In this document: one piece after another, positions 52,557 to 60,173 of the stretch
Layout: every line of letters begins with the position of its first letter
How positions within the stretch are numbered: position 1 is the stretch's first letter
Notes under the pieces: model-generated
Seen by the model: only the letters and a program-made list of their open reading frames with translations
Database searches by the model: none
Told to the model about the DNA's origin: nothing
Origin: an uncultured Phocaeicola sp.
GTDB lineage: Bacteria; Bacteroidota; Bacteroidia; Bacteroidales; Bacteroidaceae
Reading direction: 5' to 3'
NCBI GenBank assembly: GCA_944320885.1
Contig: CALUJE010000004.1
Coordinates: 1-64,000 of the forward strand
DNA length: 64,000 nucleotides
Made by a program: the position numbers and the translations under genes

Positions 52557-54457
52557 AACCGCTAGCCTTGTTTGCCGGATGGATATTGTGGCTCGTATGC
52601 ACGGTTCCGGCTCCGTTGCGGGCAAGTGTTGCAAATCCTGAGATACCCGACTCGCTGAAGCGTGGAGCCTGTTCGGTAGTAAGAGATTACAGTGTGGAAT
52701 TTGTCCAGAAAAGTGCCACCGGCGGAGAAGCGCAGTTTCGGAAAACCGTCACCGTGCTCAATGCCGAAGGACTGGAGGGAGCCACCTTTATCCATGTAGA
52801 CGGACATTTCAGCAAACTGAAAAAGTTTAAGGGAGGCATATCCAATTCACAGGGAAAACAGGTGGTAAAACTCCGCCGGTCGGACCTGAAGGAGAGCACA
52901 CTTTCCAGTGGCCTGACTTCCGACAGCCATACCTATTACTACGAATGTCCGCCATATTCCTATCCGTTCAGTGTGACCTACGAGTGGACCTGCGATTACA
53001 GTAACGGCATGCTGGTATATCCTGATTTCTATCCGCAGATTAGTTATAACCAGTCGGTGCAGAACGCTTCATACCGTCTGTCCGTCCCCGGTAATGTAGA
53101 TGTGATTTACCGCAGCAACCGCATCGGAAAGACTCCGGAAGTAACCCGGCACGGTGAATACAAGACCTATGCGTGGACCGGTATCAGTCTTACGGCTTCG
53201 CATCCCGCCTATAACGGCGACGCCCGTTCGGTGGTTGGCTATATCGAGTCGGAACCCACAGTGTTTGAGTGCGACGGATACGAAGGCCGTCAGGACACAT
53301 GGCAGAATTTCGGCATCTGGAAAAACAAGCTTCTGCAGGGGCGTGACAATCTGCCCGAAGACGAGAAGCAGAAAATCATCGCCATGACCCGTGATGCCTC
53401 ATCGCCCGTTGAGAAAATTAGAATCCTTTATGACTATCTGGCCCGCAACACCCGTTATGTGAGCATACAGCTCGGCATCGGCGGATGGCAACCCATTGAC
53501 GCGGCTACCGTATGCCGTACCAAGTTCGGCGACTGCAAGGGACTGACCAACTATATGAAAGCCATGCTTGCAGTGGCAGGCATACCGTCGGTCTACACCT
53601 GCATCAGTGTGGAAGAGAAGCGTCTTTGTCCGCATCTTCCGGGAGTGCATCAGCTCGATCATGCCATTCTCTGCGTGCCTCTGCCGGCTGATACGCTCTG
53701 GCTGGAGTGTACCAATGCTTATCTGCCCTTCGGCTATGTGCATAGTGACATTGCCGGACACGATGCCATGCTGGTAGACGACAATGGCGGACGGCTGGTT
53801 CGCCTGCCCGATTATCCCGACAGTTGTCACCGTCAGTCGTTCCATACCCGTATGCAGCTCGATGCGCAGGGTAACATGACAGGTGTGATGACTCACCGTA
53901 ATGCCATGCGTTATTACGAAAAAACGCTATCTCTGCTGTCGATGAACGAGAAGCAGCGTGTGCGTGAGCTGGGCGGCATGTTGCAGGGCAATCCGCCCCG
54001 CATATCGAGTGTACATGTGACGGAGCGCAAGGATTCCGTACCGCAGTTGACCTGCCGGTTTGCGGTAATGGGGCAGTGCGGAACCGTAAACGGCAACCGC
54101 ATGTTTCTTACGGTCAATCCTTATCGTCGCCGTCCGTCGGTGTCACCGGTTGCGTCGCATGCCTATCCGCTTTACCTCACCGAAGGTTCGCTGCTGACCG
54201 ATACGCTCGAAGTGCTGCTTCCTGCCGGATATGTGCCCGAACGTATTCCGAAGCCCGTAAGCCTGACGCAGCCTTTCGGTACGTTTATCTCGAACGTTAC
54301 TGTGCGCGACGGCCGTCTGCTCGTCTGCCAGTCGATGCTTGTCCGCAAGGGAACCTATCCACGAGAGATGCATGCTTTGTGGAACGAGTTTCTGAATCAG
54401 GCAGGTAAGGCCGACAGAGAGATGATAGTGCTGCTACGTAAGGAAGGAGAAAGCTGA
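52553..54457 (+). CDS. DUF3857/transglutaminase-like protein with intact active site
   Basis: A 634-residue secreted protein from the ATG at 52553, which overlaps the previous stop (ATGA) and opens a signal peptide (MKPLALFAGWILWLVCTVPA). It has an N-terminal DUF3857 domain (VRDYSVEFVQKSATGGEAQF and YYYECPPYSYPFSVTYEWTC). The transglutaminase-like core has CRTKFGDCKGLTNYMKAMLA (Cys328) and HQLDHAILCVPL with the catalytic His, and WLECTN carrying the acidic residue. A C-terminal beta domain follows. Such proteins are thought to cleave or crosslink peptides in the periplasm; the substrate is unknown. The 22-bp repeat block C begins 2 bp after the stop. Confidence 0.88.
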   Translation: MKPLALFAGWILWLVCTVPAPLRASVANPEIPDSLKRGACSVVRDYSVEFVQKSATGGEAQFRKTVTVLNAEGLEGATFIHVDGHFSKLKKFKGGISNSQGKQVVKLRRSDLKESTLSSGLTSDSHTYYYECPPYSYPFSVTYEWTCDYSNGMLVYPDFYPQISYNQSVQNASYRLSVPGNVDVIYRSNRIGKTPEVTRHGEYKTYAWTGISLTASHPAYNGDARSVVGYIESEPTVFECDGYEGRQDTWQNFGIWKNKLLQGRDNLPEDEKQKIIAMTRDASSPVEKIRILYDYLARNTRYVSIQLGIGGWQPIDAATVCRTKFGDCKGLTNYMKAMLAVAGIPSVYTCISVEEKRLCPHLPGVHQLDHAILCVPLPADTLWLECTNAYLPFGYVHSDIAGHDAMLVDDNGGRLVRLPDYPDSCHRQSFHTRMQLDAQGNMTGVMTHRNAMRYYEKTLSLLSMNEKQRVRELGGMLQGNPPRISSVHVTERKDSVPQLTCRFAVMGQCGTVNGNRMFLTVNPYRRRPSVSPVASHAYPLYLTEGSLLTDTLEVLLPAGYVPERIPKPVSLTQPFGTFISNVTVRDGRLLVCQSMLVRKGTYPREMHALWNEFLNQAGKADREMIVLLRKEGES

Positions 54458-54458
54458 C

Positions 54459-54540
54459 CCTTGACACTCAGCGTGCTGAGCCTTGGTCGCCAGCGTATTG
54501 GGCCTTAACTCCCACCACGCTGAGCCTTAACTCCCGGCAG
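54459..54540. repeat. Interspersed 22-bp repeat, locus C
   Basis: About three and a half units of 22 bp in the same orientation as the first part of locus A: TTGACACTCAGCGTGCTGAG, CCTTGGTCGCCAGCGTATTG, GGCCTTAACTCCCACCACGC, TGAGCCTTAACTCCCGGCAG. It fills the gap between two convergent genes, where a terminator would normally be. Confidence 0.8.
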
Positions 54541-54551
54541 ACGGTTGTTTT

Positions 54552-55832
54552 TCACTCCTTTTTGAGCAGGATGGTGAAGCGGGTTCCCTTACCCGTTTCC
54601 GACTCTACGTAGATATGCCCTTCGTGCAGGGTGATGATTTGCTTGCACAGACTCAGACCGATGCCCGAGCCGTTGGGCTTGGTGGTGAAGAACGGCACGA
54701 AGATGCGCTCCTTCACTTCGGGCAGGATGCCTTCGCCATTGTCGCTGATGGTAAAACGGATGCTCTTTCCGTCGGGCGTATACTGCGCTTCTGCCTCAAC
54801 CTGCGGGTTTTCCTTTTCCTTGCAGGCTTCTGTGGCATTCTTGATGATGTTCAGAAATACCTGTTCCATCTGTGCACGGTCGGCGTGCCAGTACATGCCT
54901 TCGGCAGCGGTACGGAAGGTGATGAACGGCTGCGCCGAGAGTCCCTTCAGGTCACGGAAGAAGGCATCCACGCCAATCTTCGTCTTTACCGGAGCGGCGA
55001 TGCGTGTCAGCTTGCGGTAGTTCTCTACAAATTCCATCAGTCCCTTGCAGCGTCGGTGGATGATGCTCAATCCCTGCGATATGGCTGCCTGTGTATGCTC
55101 GTCGTGCGAGAGTTCGCGACTGCGTTCGCACAGCGTGTCTGAGAGTGATATGATGGGTGTGATGGAGTTCATGATTTCGTGCGTGAGCACCCGTATCAGT
55201 TTCTGCCATGCTTCCATCTCTGTCTTTTCGAGCGCCGAATGAATGTTGTTGAGGCAGATGATGCGCCGTTCCTTTCCCTTTATCACCAGCCGTGAAGCCG
55301 ACAGCGCCAGGTCTTTTCCCACCGGATTGCCGTCACGGTGAATCACCTGTTTGCCGCCGCTTATCGCTTGGGCAATGTCATCGGGCAGTACGGGCGTGTC
55401 GCCCAGCAGTTCGGTGGCGGCACGGTTCATCCACTCCGTGCGTCCCTCTCTGTCGCACACCACGACGGCCGTATCCACCCGTTCGAGCAGGTTCACGTAA
55501 TACTGGTATTTCGCCTCCTCGTTCACGATGCCGGTGCGCAGTTCGCGGACGACGTCGGTGAGGTCGGATGCCAGACGGGCGATGTTCCTGTCCTTGAATG
55601 CCGGACAGACGATGCTGTTCAGGTCTTTTCGCTTCAGGCAGTCCACCGTGCGCTGCAACATGCGTATCTGCCGGGTGTGTATGCGGTAGAGGCTGCATGC
55701 CAGTCCGATGCATGCCAGCACACAAAGGATGGTGCAGAACAGCAGCTGATGCTGTGCGCTGTATACGCCCCCTGCCGTGCAGAGAACGATGCCCGCGATG
55801 TGGGTAACTAGACAGTAGGAGAATGTTTTCAT
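54552..55832 (-). CDS. Sensor histidine kinase (NtrB-like)
   Basis: A 426-residue membrane kinase. Two N-terminal helices (SYCLVTHIAGIVLCTAGGVY and LFCTILCVLACIGLACSLY) enclose only a few periplasmic residues, so it senses within the membrane or cytoplasm. Then come a linker coiled coil, a PAS domain (about 115-195, VDTAVVVCDREGRTEWMNRA), and the phosphoacceptor LIRVLTHEIMNSITPIISLS (His218). The ATPase domain has MEQVFLNIIKNATEACKEKE (N box), ISDNGEGI, FVPFFTTKPNGSGIGLSLCK (F and G2 boxes). It starts 12 bp after the response regulator and forms one operon with it, divergent from the efflux operon. Confidence 0.95.
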   Translation of the reverse strand: MKTFSYCLVTHIAGIVLCTAGGVYSAQHQLLFCTILCVLACIGLACSLYRIHTRQIRMLQRTVDCLKRKDLNSIVCPAFKDRNIARLASDLTDVVRELRTGIVNEEAKYQYYVNLLERVDTAVVVCDREGRTEWMNRAATELLGDTPVLPDDIAQAISGGKQVIHRDGNPVGKDLALSASRLVIKGKERRIICLNNIHSALEKTEMEAWQKLIRVLTHEIMNSITPIISLSDTLCERSRELSHDEHTQAAISQGLSIIHRRCKGLMEFVENYRKLTRIAAPVKTKIGVDAFFRDLKGLSAQPFITFRTAAEGMYWHADRAQMEQVFLNIIKNATEACKEKENPQVEAEAQYTPDGKSIRFTISDNGEGILPEVKERIFVPFFTTKPNGSGIGLSLCKQIITLHEGHIYVESETGKGTRFTILLKKE

Positions 55833-55844
55833 GCGGCATGAGGG

Positions 55845-57212
55845 TTAGAGGTTCAGTTTGTCAATCTTGCGGTACAGTGTGAAGCGGGTGATGCCCAGCA
55901 GTTCGGCTGCCTGTGTCATGTTTCCGTTGCACAGCTTGATGGCCCGGCGGATAGCTTTCCGCTCCAGCTGTTCCAGGTTCAGTTCCTCGTCGGCTGTTTC
56001 CTTCTGTCCCGTTTTCGGTGAGGGGAAGAGGAAATCGTCCGGCCGGAGCACGGTGTTCTCGGTCAGGATAACGGCCCGCTCCATGATATGCTGCAGCTCG
56101 CGCACGTTACCCGGCCACGCATAGCGCAGCAGCTTGTTGCGTGCCTCGCGGTTCAGTCCCGTAATGTCCTTCTTGTATTTCCGCCGGTACACGTCGAGGA
56201 AATGTTCGGCCAGCAGTACGATGTCGTCGCCCCGTTCGCGCAAGGGCGGTATGTGCAGCTCGATGGTATTGATGCGGTAAAGCAGGTCCTGGCGGAAGCT
56301 GCCTTCGTCTACCATCTCGAACAGGTGCGCGTTGGTGGCGCAGATGAGGCGGATGTCTATCGGGGTAGGCTCTACGGCGCCCAGTCGCGTAATCTGCCGT
56401 TTCTCGATGGCGGTGAGCATTTTCGCCTGCATGGGGAGCGAGAGGTTTCCTATCTCGTCGAGGAAGAGCGTACCACCCGAAGCCATCTCCATCCGTCCCG
56501 GTTTCGACTTGCGCGCGTCGGTAAAGGCTCCCTTCTCATACCCGAAAAGTTCGCTCTCGAAGAGCTGTTCGGGGATGCTTCCCAGGTCTATGGTGACGAA
56601 AGCCTCTGCCGAGCGTGGCGAGAAGTGCTTCAGCATGCGTGCCACGAGGTCTTTTCCCGTGCCGTTCTCGCCCAGTATGAGGATGTTGGCGTCCGTATCA
56701 CTCAGCTTGAAGATAGTCTCCTTCACCTTCTTCATGGCCGGTGACTCGCCGATGAGTTCGGGCAGCGAGGCATCGTTTTTCAGGGCCATGACCTGTTCCT
56801 GCAGGCGGTCAACCTCTTTTCTCGACTTGCTCAGCTTTACGGCCGAAGAGAGGGTGGCCAGCAGTTTCTCCTTTTCCCACGGCTTGGATATGAAGTCGGT
56901 GGCTCCTGCCTTGATGGCCCGCACCGCCTTTTCGGTGTCGGCGTATGCGGTCATGAATATCACCACCGCTTTCGGGTCGATGCTCAGAATCTCTTCCAGA
57001 CAGGCGAAGCCCTCCTGTCCGCTGATGGCGTCGCGGCAGAAGTTCATGTCGAGCAGAATCACTTCGGGGTGAAACGTCTCCATGAAATGCCGGATGCGTG
57101 TGGGCTGGGTGGTGACCTTTATTTTCTCGGCATACGGTTCGAGCAGCAGGTTCAGGGCGAAGAGCACGTCTTCGTTATCGTCAACAATCAGTATCTTTCC
57201 TTTTTCTTCCAT
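55845..57212 (-). CDS. Sigma-54-dependent response regulator (NtrC family)
   Basis: A 455-residue activator from the ATG at 57210-57212. The receiver domain has GKILIVDDNEDVLFALNLLL (Asp11, Asp12) and the phosphorylation site EVILLDMNFCRD (Asp55). The AAA+ domain has Walker A ILGENGTGKDLVARMLKHFS, the sigma-54 contact loop FGYEKGAFTDARKSKPGRME, and Walker B ASGGTLFLDEIGNLSLPMQA. The loop reads GAFTDA where the classical form is GAFTGA. A Fis-type helix-turn-helix closes the protein (NGNMTQAAELLGITRFTLYR). It should activate sigma-54 promoters; one lies upstream of the divergent TolC gene. A TATCTTTG -7 box for this operon is at 57231-57238. Confidence 0.96.
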   Translation of the reverse strand: MEEKGKILIVDDNEDVLFALNLLLEPYAEKIKVTTQPTRIRHFMETFHPEVILLDMNFCRDAISGQEGFACLEEILSIDPKAVVIFMTAYADTEKAVRAIKAGATDFISKPWEKEKLLATLSSAVKLSKSRKEVDRLQEQVMALKNDASLPELIGESPAMKKVKETIFKLSDTDANILILGENGTGKDLVARMLKHFSPRSAEAFVTIDLGSIPEQLFESELFGYEKGAFTDARKSKPGRMEMASGGTLFLDEIGNLSLPMQAKMLTAIEKRQITRLGAVEPTPIDIRLICATNAHLFEMVDEGSFRQDLLYRINTIELHIPPLRERGDDIVLLAEHFLDVYRRKYKKDITGLNREARNKLLRYAWPGNVRELQHIMERAVILTENTVLRPDDFLFPSPKTGQKETADEELNLEQLERKAIRRAIKLCNGNMTQAAELLGITRFTLYRKIDKLNL

Positions 57213-57230
57213 AGCGGTAGTCCTTTTGCG

Positions 57231-57238
57231 CAAAGATA
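57231..57238 (-). promoter_or_regulatory. -7 box of the response regulator-kinase operon
   Basis: TATCTTTG on the minus strand, 18 bp before the ATG. No TTTG is found at the -33 distance. The two palindromes at 57262-57296 would overlap or adjoin the -33 region, so the regulator may also control its own gene. Confidence 0.6.
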
Positions 57239-57261
57239 GGTAAATTACTTTTGTGTTGTAT

Positions 57262-57296
57262 GTGCGCTTTCGCACGATTTTTGTGCGTCTGCGCAC
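57262..57296. promoter_or_regulatory. Paired operator: two GTGCG-N4-CGCAC palindromes
   Basis: Perfect inverted repeats GTGCG-CTTT-CGCAC (57262-57275) and GTGCG-TCTG-CGCAC (57283-57296), with centres 21 bp apart, two helical turns. They lie about 57 bp upstream of the sigma-54 promoter core and 50-85 bp upstream of the regulator gene. This is the arrangement expected for an enhancer bound by an NtrC-type dimer pair. Confidence 0.8.
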
Positions 57297-57352
57297 TCGT
57301 TTTTTCAATTCCTTTCAGATTCATATTGTTGTCAATCAATCCCTTGTGAGGG

Positions 57353-57367
57353 TGGCATGCTTTTTGG
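57353..57367 (+). promoter_or_regulatory. Sigma-54 (-24/-12) promoter of the efflux operon
   Basis: TGGCATG-CTTT-TTGG. The consensus is TGGCACG-N4-TTGC, so the -24 element has one change and the -12 element reads TTGG for TTGC. Spacing is exact. The predicted start is near 57379, a leader of about 27 nt to the ATG at 57406. No TAnnTTTG box is seen here. Confidence 0.75.
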
Positions 57368-57405
57368 ACAGCGATTTGTGTAAAACTGTATAAAAACCTG
57401 ACATT

Positions 57406-58884
57406 ATGAGATACATTACCCAGTTTGTATTATGGCTTGTCTGTGCCGTCGTTCCCTTGCAGGCTGCTTCGGACGACAGACGTACCCTGACGCTTGACGA
57501 GACGATTGCCATGGCGCAGGCCAATTCGCCCGACGCGCAGGCGGCACGCCATACCTACCGGGCCGCTTACTGGAATTACCGTTCCTATCGGGCTAACTAT
57601 CTGCCGTCGGTCAGCCTTACGTCGGCTCCCTATCTGAACCGCCAAATCAATAAGGTGACGCAGCCCGACGGTACGGAGCGTTTCATCAGCCAGAACCTGC
57701 TGGGTACCGACCTGAGTCTCGAAATCAGCCAGAACGTATGGTTTACCGGCGGAAACTTCTTCATCCAGTCGTCATCCAAACGCATTGACGAGCTGGGCGG
57801 AGGCGGTACTACCACTTACAATACCCAGCCCGTTTCCATCGGTTACCGGCAGTCGATATTCGGATACAATGATTTGAAATGGGACCGACGCATAGAGCCC
57901 GTCCGCTTCCGTGAGGCCGGAAAGTCGTATGCCGAGACGCTGGAGCTGATAGCCTCACAGGCATGCCAATACTTTTATGAGCTGGCATCAGCACAGGCCG
58001 ACCTGGCCATAGCGCAGGCCAACTATGCATCGGCCGATACGCTCTACCGCTATGCGCAGGGACGCTATAACATAGGCAGTATTACCGAGAATGAGATGCT
58101 CCAGCTTGAGGTGAACAAACTGAATGAGGAGACCAACATGATGCGAGCACGTATTGATGTGGAGGATGCCATGCTCACCCTCCGTTCGTTTCTGGGCATC
58201 AAGGACGATGTGGAGATAGAGGTGGTGCCGTCGGACAGTGTGCCCTCGTTTGAGGTACCGCTCGATGAGGCTCTCCGTCAGGCATACGCCAACAGTCCCG
58301 ACATGGACAACTTCCAGCGCCGGCGTTTGGAAAGCCGTAGCAACCTGGCATCGGCACGGGCTTCGCGCGGACTGAAAGCCGACCTGTATCTCCAGTTCGG
58401 ACTTTCTCAGACGGCCGACCGTTTCAAGGACTCGTACAGCAATCCGCTCGACCAGCAGTATGTGAGCCTCTCGATAGCCATCCCCATCCTCGACTGGGGG
58501 CGCGGAAAGGGACGTGTGAGGGTGGCCAAGTCGAACGTAGAGCTTGTCGATACGCAGGTTGACCAGGCCATGACCGACTTTGAGCTGAACGTGCGCAAGA
58601 TGGTGCGGCAGTTCAACCTGCAGGCGCGTCAGGTGAGCGTTGCCGCCAAGACCAGCCGCACTGCCCGCAGGCGTTACGAAGTGGCCTTGCGCATGTATCT
58701 GGCCGGAAAGTCCACCCTGCTCGACCTGAATTCGGCTACCGGTGAGAAAGATACCGCGCAACGCACCTACATGCAGGCCGTGCAGACTTACTGGACCCTG
58801 TATTACGGACTGCGCAGCATGACCCAGTATGATTTTCAGAAAGGTTGCCCCCTGTGGTATAACCTCGATTTCAAGGCAGAATAA
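57406..58884 (+). CDS. TolC family outer membrane protein (third pump)
   Basis: A 492-residue channel with signal peptide (MRYITQFVLWLVCAVVPLQA). TolC features are LTLDETIAMAQANSPDAQAA, then RHTYRAAYWNYRSYRANYLP, the coiled segments QACQYFYELASAQADLAIAQ and MLQLEVNKLNEETNMMRARI, and in the second repeat FELNVRKMVRQFNLQARQVS. It is the first gene of the operon behind the sigma-54 promoter. It is not closely similar to the other two TolC proteins of the window, and partners here are ABC-type permeases rather than an MFS pump. Confidence 0.94.
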   Translation: MRYITQFVLWLVCAVVPLQAASDDRRTLTLDETIAMAQANSPDAQAARHTYRAAYWNYRSYRANYLPSVSLTSAPYLNRQINKVTQPDGTERFISQNLLGTDLSLEISQNVWFTGGNFFIQSSSKRIDELGGGGTTTYNTQPVSIGYRQSIFGYNDLKWDRRIEPVRFREAGKSYAETLELIASQACQYFYELASAQADLAIAQANYASADTLYRYAQGRYNIGSITENEMLQLEVNKLNEETNMMRARIDVEDAMLTLRSFLGIKDDVEIEVVPSDSVPSFEVPLDEALRQAYANSPDMDNFQRRRLESRSNLASARASRGLKADLYLQFGLSQTADRFKDSYSNPLDQQYVSLSIAIPILDWGRGKGRVRVAKSNVELVDTQVDQAMTDFELNVRKMVRQFNLQARQVSVAAKTSRTARRRYEVALRMYLAGKSTLLDLNSATGEKDTAQRTYMQAVQTYWTLYYGLRSMTQYDFQKGCPLWYNLDFKAE

Positions 58885-58899
58885 CAAAACAGAAAAACT

Positions 58900-60147
58900 A
58901 TGGATATAAAGTTGGAAAAGAAACCCTGGTACGTCCGTTACCGCTATCGTCTTATCGGTGGTGTCCTGGTGCTTGCCGGACTGGTTTATGTGATTGTGCT
59001 GGCCTCCGGGCCGCGTCGCCTTCGGGTGAAGCTCGAAACCGTGCAGACATCGGAAGTGAGCAATGCCGATTTCAGGGAGTATGTCGATGTGGAAGGCGTG
59101 GTGCAGCCCATCATGACGCTCATGGTCAATACGCTTGAGGCGGGCAATGTGGAACGCATCGTGGCCGAAGACGGAAAGCTGATGAAACAGGGCGATACCA
59201 TCATGGTGCTTACCAATCCCGACCTGATGCGTGAGATTGAAGACCAGCGCGACGAGTGGGAAAAGCAGCGTATCACCTACCGTGAAAAGGAACTGGAGAT
59301 GGAACAGCAACGTCTGAACCTGAAACAGCAGGCGCTCGATGCCACCTATGAGCTGAACCGCATCAGCAAGAACTTCCAGCTGGAGAAGGAAGAGTTCGGC
59401 ATGGGCATCCGCAGCAAGGCACAGCTGGAAGTGTCGGAAGACGAGTTCAGGTACAAGACCGAATCGACCCGTCTCAAGCTCCAGAGTCTGCGCAGCGACT
59501 CGGTGATGGCCGTCATCCGCAAGGAGATGCTCCGCAAGGACTATGACCGTGAGCAGAAGAAGATGGAGCGCGGTCTCCGCCGCATGGAGGGAATGGTGGT
59601 GCGTGCTCCGGCCGACGGACAGCTGAGCTTCGTCAAGGTGATACTGGGGCAGAAGGTAGGCGCCGGTGAGAACGTGGGCGAGATAAAGGTGATGGACCGC
59701 TTCAAGATTCATACCTCGCTCAGCGAGTATTACATTGACCGTGTCACTACCGGACTTCCGGCCAGCATCTCTTATCAGGACCGGAAGTACCCGCTGCGCG
59801 TATCGAAAGTAGTGCCCGAGGTAAAGGAGCGCATGTTCGAAGTAGATTTGGTATTTACCGGCGAGCTGCCCGACAACCTGCGTCTGGGCAAGAGCTTCCG
59901 CGTGCAGATAGAGCTGGGTCAGCCCGAGAAGGCGGTGGTCATATCGCGCGGCAACTTCTATCAGCATACCGGCGGGCGCTGGATTTACAAGCTCAATGCC
60001 GACAAGAGCCGTGCCGTGAAGGTGCCTATCACCATCGGACGTCAGAATCCGCTTCAGTATGAAGTTACCGAAGGATTGCAGCCCGGCGATTGTGTGATTA
60101 CGACAGGATATGATAACTTTGGTGACGCAGAGGAACTGGTGTTTTAG
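58900..60147 (+). CDS. Periplasmic adaptor of an ABC-type efflux system (MacA/HlyD-like)
   Basis: A 415-residue adaptor with one N-terminal helix (YRLIGGVLVLAGLVYVIVLA), a lipoyl half (REYVDVEGVVQPIMTLMVNT), a long coiled coil (about 100-225, e.g. MREIEDQRDEWEKQRITYRE and YDREQKKMERGLRRMEGMVV), the second lipoyl half VRAPADGQLSFVKVILGQKV and a barrel with the membrane-proximal domain (GRQNPLQYEVTEGLQPGDCV). It starts 16 bp after the TolC stop and connects that channel to the permeases that follow. Confidence 0.93.
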   Translation: MDIKLEKKPWYVRYRYRLIGGVLVLAGLVYVIVLASGPRRLRVKLETVQTSEVSNADFREYVDVEGVVQPIMTLMVNTLEAGNVERIVAEDGKLMKQGDTIMVLTNPDLMREIEDQRDEWEKQRITYREKELEMEQQRLNLKQQALDATYELNRISKNFQLEKEEFGMGIRSKAQLEVSEDEFRYKTESTRLKLQSLRSDSVMAVIRKEMLRKDYDREQKKMERGLRRMEGMVVRAPADGQLSFVKVILGQKVGAGENVGEIKVMDRFKIHTSLSEYYIDRVTTGLPASISYQDRKYPLRVSKVVPEVKERMFEVDLVFTGELPDNLRLGKSFRVQIELGQPEKAVVISRGNFYQHTGGRWIYKLNADKSRAVKVPITIGRQNPLQYEVTEGLQPGDCVITTGYDNFGDAEELVF

Positions 60148-60173
60148 TTTGTTTTCCCAAATAAAGAGAGATT

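Noticed and set aside
57988..59967. 659-residue minus-strand ORF opposite the TolC-HlyD genes
   Set aside because: It overlaps two well-supported genes on the other strand and has His/Leu-rich antisense composition without domains.
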